Origin: Paenibacillus macerans
GTDB taxonomy: Bacteria > Bacillota > Bacilli > Paenibacillales > Paenibacillaceae
Direction of reading: 5' to 3'
NCBI RefSeq assembly: GCF_900454495.1
Contig: NZ_UGSI01000001.1
Location: 4,714,501-4,778,500, forward strand
DNA: 64,000 nt
Shown here: piece by piece, positions 48,916-57,570 of the stretch
Numbering within the stretch: the first letter of the stretch is position 1
Layout of the letters: each line of letters starts with the position of its first letter
Translations under genes and position numbers: made by a program
The notes under the pieces: model-generated
Told to the model about the DNA's origin: nothing
The model's database searches: none
The model's input: only the letters and a program-made list of their open reading frames with translations

Positions 48916-49914
48916 CTACACTTTCATGACTTCATGATGAATCTCCGGCGTTTCGATCTGAATGGTGGTGTGCTGGATTTTGAATTTCTCCTGGATCAAG
49001 CGGATCGCTTGCTGGAGAATGCGTTGATTGTCCTGATTGTCCTTGATCAAAATATGGCAGCTCAGCGAATCCAAGCCGGAAGTGATCGTCCAAATGTGCA
49101 GGTCATGCACGTCCACTACGCCTTCAATGCGCTCCAGCGTCTCTTTGACCTCCGCCTGGTTCACGGTGACCGGAGTTCCCTCCATGAGAATATGAACGGT
49201 ATGTTTGATCACGCCCCAAGCGCCTTTCAGAATCAGGAGGGCAACGAGCACGCTGATGATCGGGTCCGCGATATACCAGCCGAAGATCATCATGATCAAA
49301 CCGGCCACGATCGCGCCCACTGAACCCAAGGCATCGCCGAGAATATGGAGGTACGCGCTGCGCAGGTTGATGTTGTTTTTCACGTCGCCTTTTCTCATGA
49401 GCGACCATGCGCTGAGTATATTCGCGAGCAGACCGATGCAGGCGATCAGCATCATCGAGCCGCTGGCCACCGTGCGGGGCTCCAAAAGCCGCTCATAAGC
49501 TTCCCAGAGGATAAACCCGGCCACGACAAACAAGGTGATTCCGTTAAAAAGCGCCGCCAGGATTTCGAAGCGGTAGAAGCCGTACGTTTTGTTGGGCGAA
49601 GCCGGTTTGGCCGCAAACCAGACGGCAACCAGGCTTAGAACGAGCGAGCTGGCATCGTTCAGCATATGTCCGCTGTCCGACAAAAGCGCGAGACTGCCCG
49701 TGACCAGCCCGCCGAAAAATTCCAAAAACATAATGCCGACGGTGATGATTAAGGCGATGGTCAGGCCCTTTTTATTGCCGCTCGGATCAAAATGATGATG
49801 GTGACCGTGGTGGCCATGGCCGTGGTGATCGTGGCCGTGGCTGTGGTCGTGATCGTGCTCATGCTCATGTTCGCCGTGTTCGTGATTGTGATTGTGAACG
49901 TGTTTATTACTCAT
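48916..49914 (-). CDS. czcD: Cation diffusion facilitator (CzcD-like)
   Basis: 332-residue Zn2+/Co2+/Cd2+:H+ antiporter. A His-rich N-terminus (residues about 4-45, HNHEHGEHEHEHDHDH...) precedes six membrane helices with the metal-site motif SLALLSDSGHMLND. A cytoplasmic C-terminal domain includes GVVDVHDLHIWTI. Controlled by the palindromic operator at 50006-50029 (inference). Confidence 0.95.
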   Translation of the reverse strand: MSNKHVHNHNHEHGEHEHEHDHDHSHGHDHHGHGHHGHHHHFDPSGNKKGLTIALIITVGIMFLEFFGGLVTGSLALLSDSGHMLNDASSLVLSLVAVWFAAKPASPNKTYGFYRFEILAALFNGITLFVVAGFILWEAYERLLEPRTVASGSMMLIACIGLLANILSAWSLMRKGDVKNNINLRSAYLHILGDALGSVGAIVAGLIMMIFGWYIADPIISVLVALLILKGAWGVIKHTVHILMEGTPVTVNQAEVKETLERIEGVVDVHDLHIWTITSGLDSLSCHILIKDNQDNQRILQQAIRLIQEKFKIQHTTIQIETPEIHHEVMKV

Positions 49915-50005
49915 TTCAAAAACCTCCTGTCCAGGTCTAGCTTGGTTAAAAACTGGAACGATCTCTGGCAGTTATGGCGAAACCCGCTCCAGCTATGTAA
50001 ATTTA

Positions 50006-50029
50006 ATATATGAGCATATGCTCATATAT
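50006..50029 (-). promoter_or_regulatory. Perfect 24-bp palindromic operator (ArsR/CzrA type)
   Basis: ATATATGAGCAT and its exact complement, centred between 50017 and 50018, about 90 bases before czcD. It matches the layout of zinc-responsive ArsR/SmtB operators. The cognate regulator is not next to it. Confidence 0.75.
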
Positions 50030-50219
50030 AGATTATCAGCCGACCTTCGTTTTTGTCAAGGTTTGAATGAAAAAATCCGCTACGCCGGCAAATAGAAATT
50101 CCAAAATGACAAGAGGCGGGTCTATAGGATGCCGGAAAATTATTGCTTCGAACGCAACAATCTTGCTATAAAGAATATGGTACAACGTGGAATATTGAGG
50201 CAAAAAGGGGGAATCCCTG

Positions 50220-51605
50220 ATGAATCCAACGGAAGAAAGAACATTGCCGCAGTTGGTGATGCGCAGGAGCGATTTGTCCGATCTGCCGGACATGGCGGAA
50301 AGCCAGCTGCCGTCCGGATTTCACTTAAGAAGCTACGAGGCGGGAGACGACGCGGCATGGGAGTCGATCATTCGCCGGGCATTCGGCTGGGAAAGAAACT
50401 TTGGGCGGGAGATTGCCGGACATGCTTGCTTTAAGCCCGAGCGGGTGCTGTTTATTTGCGCCGGGGCCGCACCGGTTGCAACAGCCTGCGCCTGGCATGA
50501 ACCGGGCTGGGGAACGGACAGCGGTTATCTGCATATGGTTGCCGTGGACCCCGATTATGCCGGGATGGGGCTGGGCTATGCGGTGAGCCTGGCGGCGCTG
50601 CGGCAGATGAGAGCAGAGGGCCGGCGGCAGGCGGTTCTTGAAACGGACGACTTCCGCCTGCCGGCGATCGTCACTTATTTTAAGCTGGGCTTTCAGCCGG
50701 AAGCCCGGGATGAAGTGCAGCGGGAAAGATGGAAAAAAGTCTGTCAAACCTTGAATTATCCGTTTATGCAGGCTGAAACGCGCCCGGGAAATCCGGCGAT
50801 TCCCAATGAAGACGCGCTGGTGATCCATCCTAGCGGGCGTGTTTACAGTGTCATTGACGGTGTATCCGCCATCGACGCCTATCGCGGTGAATCGGAGCAA
50901 AGCGGCGGTTACATTGCTTCCAGGCTGCTGGCGGCGGAGCTGCTTGCCGCCGATCCGCGTGCGGACCTCAGGGAAACGGTGCTGCGGGCCAATTCCCTGC
51001 TGCTTGAGCGGATGCGGGAGGCCGGGGTTGAGACTGCAAACGCCGCGGCGAGATGGGGGGCCGTCTTTGCCGTGGTGAAGGTCCATAGCGGCTATTTTGA
51101 ATTTGTGCAAAGCGGCGACTGCATGATTCTCGTCCGCTACCGGGATGGAAGCGTCCGCACCGTCACCCGGAATCAAGTCGCCGGACTGGATCTCGAGACT
51201 TTACACGCCAAGCGGGAGCTTGAAGAAGCGGGGACTTGGACCAAGGCGGAAATCAGCCAAATGCTGCGTCCGTACTCCGAGCGCAACCGCCAAAAAGCCA
51301 ACACCCTGGAAGGATATTCGGTCATGAACGGAGATCCCGCGCTGGAGTCTTTTATGGAATCCGGTCGTATTTCGCTGGCGGGGGTCCTGAAAATTTACCT
51401 GGTGTCGGACGGCATGTATCATTTCATCGAGAACTCCCCGGACCCGGAGAAATGGCGGAAATTGGCTGATCGTTTGGACGCGTTGGGCATCGGACCGTAC
51501 ATAGACGATCTCTGCGCCCAGGAAGCGCTGGACCCCTCCTGCGAGCGGCATCCCCGCCATAAAGTGTCGGACGACAAATCGGCGGTTATTTTGGATGTCG
51601 TCTAA
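50220..51605 (+). CDS. GNAT acetyltransferase fused to PP2C-like phosphatase
   Basis: 461 residues. The N-terminal GNAT domain (about 35-175) has the acetyl-CoA loop PDYAGMGLGYAVSLAAL. The C-terminal domain (about 195-461) follows the PP2C fold: NEDALVIHPSGRVYSVIDGVSA (metal Asp-Gly), FVQSGDCMILVRY, LVSDGMY and the closing DDKSAVILDV. The fusion is unusual; a regulator of acylation/phosphorylation or stress signalling can be imagined, but no substrate is visible. AAGGGGG lies upstream of ATG 50220. Confidence 0.85.
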   Translation: MNPTEERTLPQLVMRRSDLSDLPDMAESQLPSGFHLRSYEAGDDAAWESIIRRAFGWERNFGREIAGHACFKPERVLFICAGAAPVATACAWHEPGWGTDSGYLHMVAVDPDYAGMGLGYAVSLAALRQMRAEGRRQAVLETDDFRLPAIVTYFKLGFQPEARDEVQRERWKKVCQTLNYPFMQAETRPGNPAIPNEDALVIHPSGRVYSVIDGVSAIDAYRGESEQSGGYIASRLLAAELLAADPRADLRETVLRANSLLLERMREAGVETANAAARWGAVFAVVKVHSGYFEFVQSGDCMILVRYRDGSVRTVTRNQVAGLDLETLHAKRELEEAGTWTKAEISQMLRPYSERNRQKANTLEGYSVMNGDPALESFMESGRISLAGVLKIYLVSDGMYHFIENSPDPEKWRKLADRLDALGIGPYIDDLCAQEALDPSCERHPRHKVSDDKSAVILDVV

Positions 51606-51620
51606 GCAGTCCGCCACAAT

Positions 51621-51668
51621 AAAAAAAGAGGGCCCCAACGCTTCCGTAAGCTTGGAGTCCTCTTTTTT
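51621..51668 (+). terminator. Rho-independent terminator
   Basis: AAAAAAGAGG...CCCAA...GCTT pairs with AAGCTTGG...TCCTCTTTTTT, a long stem with a T6 tail. Confidence 0.8.
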
Positions 51669-51753
51669 AAATATAAGAAACTCAACTTTCGCAAATCCTT
51701 TACGGATTTGACGCTGAACCAGAGCGGAAAGTTTTTTCTATCGTCTAATTGAA

Positions 51754-51938
51754 TAGTTGCAAAAAATACAGTTACTTATCCGGGAATCTGCCACGGCGCT
51801 TGTTTAAGTGCAAATCATGCAATTAATCTACCTTCTTTCGAAAGAAAGGCAAAGAGACGGGGATATAATTGCATGAAATGCAATTATATCGAATGCTTTG
51901 GCAGATTGTTAGAAAGTTAGTTGTATCATTTGCAGCTA
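51754..51938. repeat. Phased four-palindrome element, family A copy 2
   Basis: 21-bp motifs start at 51754, 51805, 51866 and 51918 (steps 51, 61, 52). The third (TAATTGCAT-GAA-ATGCAATTA) is a near-perfect palindrome. It lies between convergent genes. Confidence 0.85.
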
Positions 51939-52026
51939 ATCGTCAGAGCCAAGCCGATCACGCATAATCTTACCAGTCGGTCGAAACCTAGGGGTGCTTT
52001 TAAGCTTAGCAAGGTTGTCTTCTTAC

Positions 52027-54120
52027 TTACTCACTGTAATGGTTGTCGACGAATGTGTTATACTGCACCGATATAAAATAGGTGATTTCAGGCGCGTATA
52101 AGTACAGATTTAGCGCATCCGGCGTATAGGGTCCGGCTTCGACATGAAACTTGCCTTCATTGTCGAAGGTGACATTTACATCTTCAATATGCTTGGAGAT
52201 GCCGCCTTGTTTCTCCTGAACCTTGAGCACCATGCTTTGCCCGGCAAATTCCTTGAATTTGCCTTCTACAATCAGCTTGCGTTCCTCGCGAAACTCGGCG
52301 TACAAGCTCCGGTCCTCCAGTTCGGCAGGCTTCGCGTACAATTTTCTCTGCGGCAGCTCGGGCAGCGAAGACGCCGGCGTTTCATTCAGCGGACGCCCGC
52401 GAAGTTCGCCCAGCGTTTGCCGCAAATGCTGCAAAATTTGCAGGGCTTCGCCCCGCGTCAGCTGCTTAGAGCTTTCAAAGCCCGATATGGACAATTCCGT
52501 AACGCCTTGAACGTAGTCTTGGGCCAAAACATACGTGATCGCGTTGGAACCTTTCGCGTTTACGCCATCCGCCGCCGCGACGATCTCGGCAACCTGCCTC
52601 CGGGTGATCGGATTGCTGCGGGCGGCCGCGTTCGCGATGCCGGCGAGCGGGTAATTGCGGCTTTTTGCGATCGCGTAGGCGCCATCGGCCCAATGGGTGG
52701 CTTTGGCCGACTGGTACGCATCAATATTCACGCTGTACGATTTAAGCAGCATCGTCCAAAATTCCGCTTCGCTGACCGTCTCATCGGGATGAAGCAGCCC
52801 GTCTTTCGCCGGGGATATCATGCCGCCCTTTAGCCCCCATTCCAGGCTGGCCTGCAAAGGGTGGCCGGAGATGTCGGAAGGTAAATTCGCCGCGGCTGCG
52901 CTGTACGTTTTGGTTTTCCATTTCGGATAAACTTTTACTTTAAGCTGTGTGGTATTTCCGTCCAGGGTTGCCTTTATCTTATAATCGCCGGCTTTAAGCC
53001 CGGTCAAGACGCCATCCGCGGAAATTTGCAGGCCCTTGGGATCGCTGCTCACGAATGTGATGCCGCTCTCTACCGCCTCCGATCTCCCGTCATCGAGTAC
53101 AGCTTGGAAGCTTGACCGGTACGGACCGCCTTCATTCAGCGTAATTTCGCGGAACTCCGGCTTGAGAGCGATCAAGGCGGACCCTTTTCCGGTCGTAAAA
53201 GACCAGGTTTGGGTTTGATTCCCCGAGGATGCCTCGGTCCGGTAGTTCAAAGTTACCGTGTATGTATGATTCCCTTTTAAAACCTTCTTGGGGAACAAAA
53301 ACAAAGTTTTTTCCGAATACAGTTCATCAAAATAAGCGACTTCTTCTCCGTTTTCATCCTTGATCGCGGCTTCATAAGAAGTGATCTTCGTTGCCGCGGT
53401 CGCGGATACGATGTAACCCGAGTACTCCGCGCCAAACTGATCGAGCGGGTTCGGAATTTCATTGCCATAGAACCCCACCGGCACTTCGGTCTGCCCGTCA
53501 TAGGGGTAAACGGATATGCCGCCGGAAATCGCGGAAGCGAATCCCTTTCCCGCCATGTCAACCACGGCCGTTCCGTCCACCAAACCGATGCCGATTTCAC
53601 TATAGCGCGGGCTTAAAACAATATCCCGGTGGTAGGCCGAATCGAGCCAGCCCTGGATCGCGGAGGAGCTGCTGTTTTGCTTAAAATGCATAACCTCGCC
53701 ATAAGCGGCTCCATTACTCCCAGAACTCCACCCTGCGGCCCGAATTCTTTCCTTCACGGAGGCTCCGGTAAAACCTTCGTTCCCTTCCTTCTCCGAGTGA
53801 GCGTCTAGGCCGGGATGACCCTCCTTATTCGCATTATAGTATTTAACGTGGGCTTCCGCCGCTTGCGTAATCTCCCGATTGAGCGTTACCGGCTGAACCC
53901 CTATCTTGGCGCGCACTTCATTGAGAAAATCCACAGCTTCCAATTGGTCGCTCGTATACCCCGATTTCCCGCTATCCGCCGCGTACGCGTGCGGTGCCGC
54001 GCCAAAAGCCCCTCCTCCAAACCATCCCGTCAGCAATAACAAAAGAGCCCCCGCGCCCGCGATCACGCTCCTCCCGCGAATACGAGCGGCAAACAGGCCC
54101 TTCCTGTTATCCAATTTCAT
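52027..54120 (-). CDS. Secreted CAP-domain protein with Ig-like and SLH-type regions
   Basis: 697 residues. Signal peptide with a long hydrophobic core (about 15-47), CAP/SCP-like domain (about 55-210: AVDFLNEVRAKIGVQPVTLN, WLDSAYHRDIVLSPRYSEIGIG) and a beta-sandwich (220-310). A Big_2-like domain (about 320-400, SSDPKGLQISADGVLTGLKAGDYKIKA) is followed by degenerate SLH-type repeats (about 415-570) and a C-terminal beta domain. Probably wall-attached. AAGGAGG lies 9 bases before the ATG. Confidence 0.85.
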   Translation of the reverse strand: MKLDNRKGLFAARIRGRSVIAGAGALLLLLTGWFGGGAFGAAPHAYAADSGKSGYTSDQLEAVDFLNEVRAKIGVQPVTLNREITQAAEAHVKYYNANKEGHPGLDAHSEKEGNEGFTGASVKERIRAAGWSSGSNGAAYGEVMHFKQNSSSSAIQGWLDSAYHRDIVLSPRYSEIGIGLVDGTAVVDMAGKGFASAISGGISVYPYDGQTEVPVGFYGNEIPNPLDQFGAEYSGYIVSATAATKITSYEAAIKDENGEEVAYFDELYSEKTLFLFPKKVLKGNHTYTVTLNYRTEASSGNQTQTWSFTTGKGSALIALKPEFREITLNEGGPYRSSFQAVLDDGRSEAVESGITFVSSDPKGLQISADGVLTGLKAGDYKIKATLDGNTTQLKVKVYPKWKTKTYSAAAANLPSDISGHPLQASLEWGLKGGMISPAKDGLLHPDETVSEAEFWTMLLKSYSVNIDAYQSAKATHWADGAYAIAKSRNYPLAGIANAAARSNPITRRQVAEIVAAADGVNAKGSNAITYVLAQDYVQGVTELSISGFESSKQLTRGEALQILQHLRQTLGELRGRPLNETPASSLPELPQRKLYAKPAELEDRSLYAEFREERKLIVEGKFKEFAGQSMVLKVQEKQGGISKHIEDVNVTFDNEGKFHVEAGPYTPDALNLYLYAPEITYFISVQYNTFVDNHYSE

Positions 54121-54286
54121 GCCATGACCTCCTTTTTGTCAGGAATTGAATTCGACAAAGTTCGGCGCATTCCTGCAAAATCACTAGTAAACGCTACTCT
54201 ATTAAAAGGGGCGGTCCCCATAAAAATAGCCAGTAGTGTCCCCCGCAAGCAGTAGGTTCCACGCCCACACGGTAATGTGAATGGAA

Positions 54287-54471
54287 TAGTTGCAAAATGT
54301 ACAGTTACTTATCCGGAAATGCTGCCACAACGCTTGATTAAGTGCAAAACCCGCAATTGATCCGCTATTTTTGGAAGAAAAGGCAAAGGGCCGGAGAACA
54401 AGTTGTACGAAATGCAGTTAAACGCATGATGAGGTAAATGGATGGAAAGTTGGTTGTATGATTTGCAACTA
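54287..54471. repeat. Phased four-palindrome element, family A copy 3
   Basis: 21-bp motifs start at 54287, 54339, 54400 and 54451 (steps 52, 61, 51). It lies between divergent genes, unlike copies 1 and 2. Confidence 0.85.
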
Positions 54472-54547
54472 ATGGTCAAAGCCAAACTCTTCTTGTACCC
54501 GGATAAATAGGATTAAAAGATATAATTGTAATAGAGGAGTGCATTAT

Positions 54548-54763
54548 ATGAACCTTTATGATAAAAAATTTCAATTTGCAGTGACATGTATCTATCCTAT
54601 TGCCGTATTCTGCCTGCTAAGTTTTGGGGAATTGCTGCATTCCTGGACGTTGCCTATCGTTGTTACTATCCTCTTTTGCTTATTATGGAGTAAATTGAGT
54701 TATTTATTTGCGGGAACTATTGTAGCCTGGGCGGTCGCAGTACCCATTGGTGGATCATCATGA
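54548..54763 (+). CDS. Small membrane protein, first of an overlapping pair
   Basis: 71 residues with three hydrophobic segments (about 9-28, 33-47, 50-68). ATG 54548 has GAGGAG 9 bases upstream. It is more AT-rich than its neighbours. Its stop overlaps the next start (ATGA), so the two are coupled. Family unknown. Confidence 0.6.
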   Translation: MNLYDKKFQFAVTCIYPIAVFCLLSFGELLHSWTLPIVVTILFCLLWSKLSYLFAGTIVAWAVAVPIGGSS

Positions 54764-54918
54764 AGAACACAAGCGAAAGCCAGAGTGCTGCCATATTTAT
54801 CTCTTCATTGACTTTTATCATCATTTCATTTATCTTTGCTGTGCTGATTCCTGAAATGTTGTTCATTATCATGAAGAATCGAATTGTAAAATATTTTGCA
54901 AATAGAAGAAGACCTTAG
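54760..54918 (+). CDS. Small membrane protein, second of the pair
   Basis: 52 residues, MKNTSESQSAAIFISSL... with one long hydrophobic helix (about 11-37) and a basic tail FANRRRP. Start overlaps the previous stop by 4 bases; AT-rich. A two-small-membrane-protein operon of unknown function, perhaps acquired. Confidence 0.55.
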   Translation: MKNTSESQSAAIFISSLTFIIISFIFAVLIPEMLFIIMKNRIVKYFANRRRP

Positions 54919-54949
54919 TTTCTTCCCGAGATTTATCCCCCAAACGCAA

Positions 54950-54990
54950 AAAAACAACCGCCGGCTCTTGGGCCTGGCGGCTGTTTGTTC
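54950..54990. terminator. Terminator between convergent genes
   Basis: AACAACCGCC and GGCGGCTGTTTGTT form a stem after an A7 tract. Confidence 0.65.
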
Positions 54991-54999
54991 CCCTGCTCC

Positions 55000-55515
55000 T
55001 TATTTCACTTCGTTCAAGCGCTCTTCCAGACGGTCCCAGGTTTCGGTGATACCCTGCAGCATGCCCATGTCCATAACGGTTTTGAGGGCTTCCGCCGATA
55101 CGTATTCGCTGCGGCTGACCAGTTTCGTCCGGCCGCCGAGATCGATGAATTCCATCGCGACCACGGTTGCCGGCAGCTCCTCGTTCACATTGCCTTCGGC
55201 ATCCGAGAAGTAATCGGTGTAGACGAAGCGATCCGGCTCGTCGATTTCCTTATATACGCCTTTGCCCCAGGATTCCATGCCGTAAAATTCACCTTGATTC
55301 CGATCCATACACTTCATGCAGTAGTGCCAAACGCCGCCCGGCCGGAAATCGATGTTGCACACCGTAACCTCCCAGCCTCTCGGTCCCCACCAGTGCTTTA
55401 AATGCTCGGCCTCTTTAAACATCGAAAACACCAGCTCACGCGGCGCGTTGAAGACGCGCTCCAGCACCAACACCTTCTCATTCTCTACTCTTGAAACCAT
55501 TGCCTGATCTGCCAT
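55000..55515 (-). CDS. SRPBCC/AHSA1-family protein
   Basis: 171-residue START-like protein (RVFNAPRELVFSMFKEAEHLKHWWGPRGWEVTVCNIDFRPGGVWHYCM, the AHSA1 pattern). Such proteins bind hydrophobic ligands or regulate chaperones; often paired with an ArsR regulator, as here (23-base gap). Confidence 0.9.
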   Translation of the reverse strand: MADQAMVSRVENEKVLVLERVFNAPRELVFSMFKEAEHLKHWWGPRGWEVTVCNIDFRPGGVWHYCMKCMDRNQGEFYGMESWGKGVYKEIDEPDRFVYTDYFSDAEGNVNEELPATVVAMEFIDLGGRTKLVSRSEYVSAEALKTVMDMGMLQGITETWDRLEERLNEVK

Positions 55516-55538
55516 TGTAACATCCTCCTCAGCGATCT

Positions 55539-55889
55539 TTATGATTTTTCCCTATTTTGCCATTCCCTCAAATAGTTATCCAGATTGTCGAACTTATCCT
55601 CCATCACGCGCCGGAAAGAGTTCACCCAAACATCCAGCTCTTGGAAGGGCTCGGGCCGGAGCTTGCAGATCCGGCGATTGCCTTCGGCTTTCATTTCCAA
55701 TATTCCGCCTTCGCTAAGTATCTTCAAATGCTTCGAGGTTTGGGGCTGACGAAGTCCCAGCCGGCCGGCGATTTCGCCCACGGTCAGGGGACCTTCGCGC
55801 AACAGTTCGGCGATCGCCAAACGATTCGGTTCGGCCAACACGCTTATCATCATCGTCCTGTCCATGCCCGGATTGTTTTTCCTTGACAT
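55539..55889 (-). CDS. ArsR-family regulator
   Basis: 116-residue winged-helix repressor (ISVLAEPNRLAIAELLREGPLTVGEIAGRLGLRQPQTSKHLKILSEGGI). No metal-binding cysteine motif is visible, which fits the subgroup paired with SRPBCC proteins. ATG 55889 with GAGGTGA upstream is preferred to the in-frame GTG at 55898. Confidence 0.9.
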   Translation of the reverse strand: MSRKNNPGMDRTMMISVLAEPNRLAIAELLREGPLTVGEIAGRLGLRQPQTSKHLKILSEGGILEMKAEGNRRICKLRPEPFQELDVWVNSFRRVMEDKFDNLDNYLREWQNREKS

Positions 55890-55966
55890 CCCGTTCACCT
55901 CATTAAGGGATACTTACTTGATATCGCCTCACTCCTTTATCGCCCAGGTTTTCTTCCGGTGATTCA

Positions 55967-56004
55967 AATATACACTATAGGGAATATTCCTGTAAAGGAA
56001 TATT
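55967..56004 (-). promoter_or_regulatory. Promoter and operator of the ArsR-SRPBCC operon
   Basis: On the minus strand, TTTACA, 18 bases, TATATT. The -35 sits in the centre of an inverted repeat AATATTCC-N6-GGAATATT (55983-56004), the expected place for an autorepressor. Confidence 0.6.
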
Positions 56005-56135
56005 TAAAAAATTTTTGACCAGCATCAATTGGAACTTTTTACGGATACAACCGTCAGTTAGGATGTAATCGCGGCTAGAGTGGTCATATCGATGGAAGCT
56101 TCACGTATAAGCACTTGAAGGGAGCGTTTCCGGTC

Positions 56136-56286
56136 GTGGCGGCAGGAAAATCATTGTTTAAAACACTTGCCGGTGTTGTGTTGGGAGCGGCTCTCGCATG
56201 GGAGCATAACGGCATGTGGTTCCAGCGAACCGGAACGTATCGTCAGTCAACCCGACTACAAAGTGTATAGCGATTTACGATTCTAG
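56136..56286 (+). pseudogene. Possible frameshifted lipoprotein N-terminus
   Basis: From a GTG at 56136 (AAGGGAG upstream), frame 1 encodes a signal-like stretch (AAGKSLFKTLAGVVLGAALA) and runs to a stop at 56270. A second frame carries TACGSSEPERIVSQPDYKVYSDLRF, which looks like the lipobox Cys and mature start of a lipoprotein. A frameshift near 56198-56210 would join them; the rest of the gene is absent. Confidence 0.35.
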
Positions 56287-56324
56287 AATCGCTCTGCGAG
56301 AGGGAAATCCGGAAATCCCACGAA

Positions 56325-56505
56325 ATGCAAAAAGTGCAGGCGAATTCCGTCGAAAGTCCCCGAAACGGGCTGCTCAAATGCAAAAAGTGCAGTTCATCTC
56401 GGGTCAAAAGTTATTTTTTGATCGCATAGCCCTAAATGAGATGCACTTTTGCATTTCAATCGCTCTAAAGTGGTGATTTGCGGAAAAATAGAATGCACTT
56501 TTGCA
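56325..56505. repeat. Phased four-palindrome element, family B copy 2
   Basis: TGCA-N4/5-TGCA cores have centres at 56332, 56385, 56447.5 and 56499.5 (steps 53, 62.5, 52), two in one orientation and two inverted. Confidence 0.85.
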
Positions 56506-56594
56506 GTTGATCCCAACGGGCCGTCCTTTTTCCCAGGAAAAACGATAAACTCGGCAGCAGACCTTAACCGAATCTAGCTTGGCGCAACCCCTAG

Positions 56595-56778
56595 CAACGG
56601 ACCTGAATGACCTTAAATCGTCTATTTCCCGGATATTTCCCGCGCTAATGGACTCAACAGTCGCTATCTGGCTCCAAATGAGGTTATTGAGGCTACTTGG
56701 GCAGAAATAAGGTCATCTCGGTCCGTGACCATTTTTGCTCTCCTGTTTTGGAACAAATAGCGTTCCTCAGGTCCGTTA
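56595..56778. repeat. Phased four-palindrome element, family E copy 2
   Basis: 21-bp motifs containing CGGACC or GGTCCG halves start at 56595, 56646, 56708 and 56758 (steps 51, 62, 50). Only 89 bases separate it from the family B element, making a compound cluster downstream of the Mrp operon. Confidence 0.8.
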
Positions 56779-56891
56779 GCGCCGCCGCTGAAAAAGTCGA
56801 TCGACTGTACGCTCCATGGCAAAACGTCTTGATCGGCAATCTTGCATTCAACAATAGTCGATTGTTCCCTCTTCTCCAAGGAAACGCCGGT

Positions 56892-57314
56892 TTACTCCGT
56901 AACCTGAAGCTTCGTGTCCTTCTCGATAAGGTTGGCTTTGTTTGCCGCGTCATGCTTCTCATTCTCCATATAATAGTCCTGCAATTCATCTTCGGTTGTC
57001 CCCTCCGCCAAAGGCACCTGGTTGCGGTAGGCGGACCGGCAGAGCACATGGGCAGCCACCGGGGCGGTCAAGAATACAAAGAAGATTCCCAAGATGAGGC
57101 GGATGCTGAAGTAGCCGTCGGTAATAATGAAATACAGCAAGGTGCCGACGAGCGCGCACAGCACGCCAAGGGTAGAACTTTTAGATGCAGCATGAGACCT
57201 GGTATACACATCGGGCAAGCGAACAATGCCAATCGCGCTGATCAAGCTGACCACCGCCCCGAATAGAATAAGAACCGCTCCGACGACTTCACCGCTTCCG
57301 CTCAATAACAACAC
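56892..57314 (-). CDS. mrpG: Na+/H+ antiporter subunit G
   Basis: 140-residue MnhG/PhaG-type subunit with three helices (GAVLILFGAVVSLISAIGIVRLPDVYTRSHAASKSSTLGV is the family signature) and a C-terminal charged tail. Overlaps mrpF by 26 bases. Last gene of mrpABCDEFG. Confidence 0.93.
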   Translation of the reverse strand: MLLLSGSGEVVGAVLILFGAVVSLISAIGIVRLPDVYTRSHAASKSSTLGVLCALVGTLLYFIITDGYFSIRLILGIFFVFLTAPVAAHVLCRSAYRNQVPLAEGTTEDELQDYYMENEKHDAANKANLIEKDTKLQVTE

Positions 57315-57570
57315 CTCTTTCTATAAACCGGGCAAAAGCAACGGTGCCGATAAACGACAGAATCCCGATTAGCAAAATAAGATCAAAAAAGGCATGGGTG
57401 TGCATTAATACGGAGAACACGCCGATACTGGCAATGAGATTAATCCCAATAGTATCCAACGCTTGAACGCGATCCGCACCGGACGGTCCCTTCACCACCC
57501 GATATAAATTGGCCAGGATCGCCAGCATTAAGATACATAGGGCGATGACCATCATCGTCTCGAAGATCAT
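57289..57570 (-). CDS. mrpF: Na+/H+ antiporter subunit F
   Basis: 93 residues, three helices, with the signature VVKGPSGADRVQALDTIGINLIA. Overlaps mrpE by 4 bases. Confidence 0.94.
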   Translation of the reverse strand: MIFETMMVIALCILMLAILANLYRVVKGPSGADRVQALDTIGINLIASIGVFSVLMHTHAFFDLILLIGILSFIGTVAFARFIERGVVIERKR

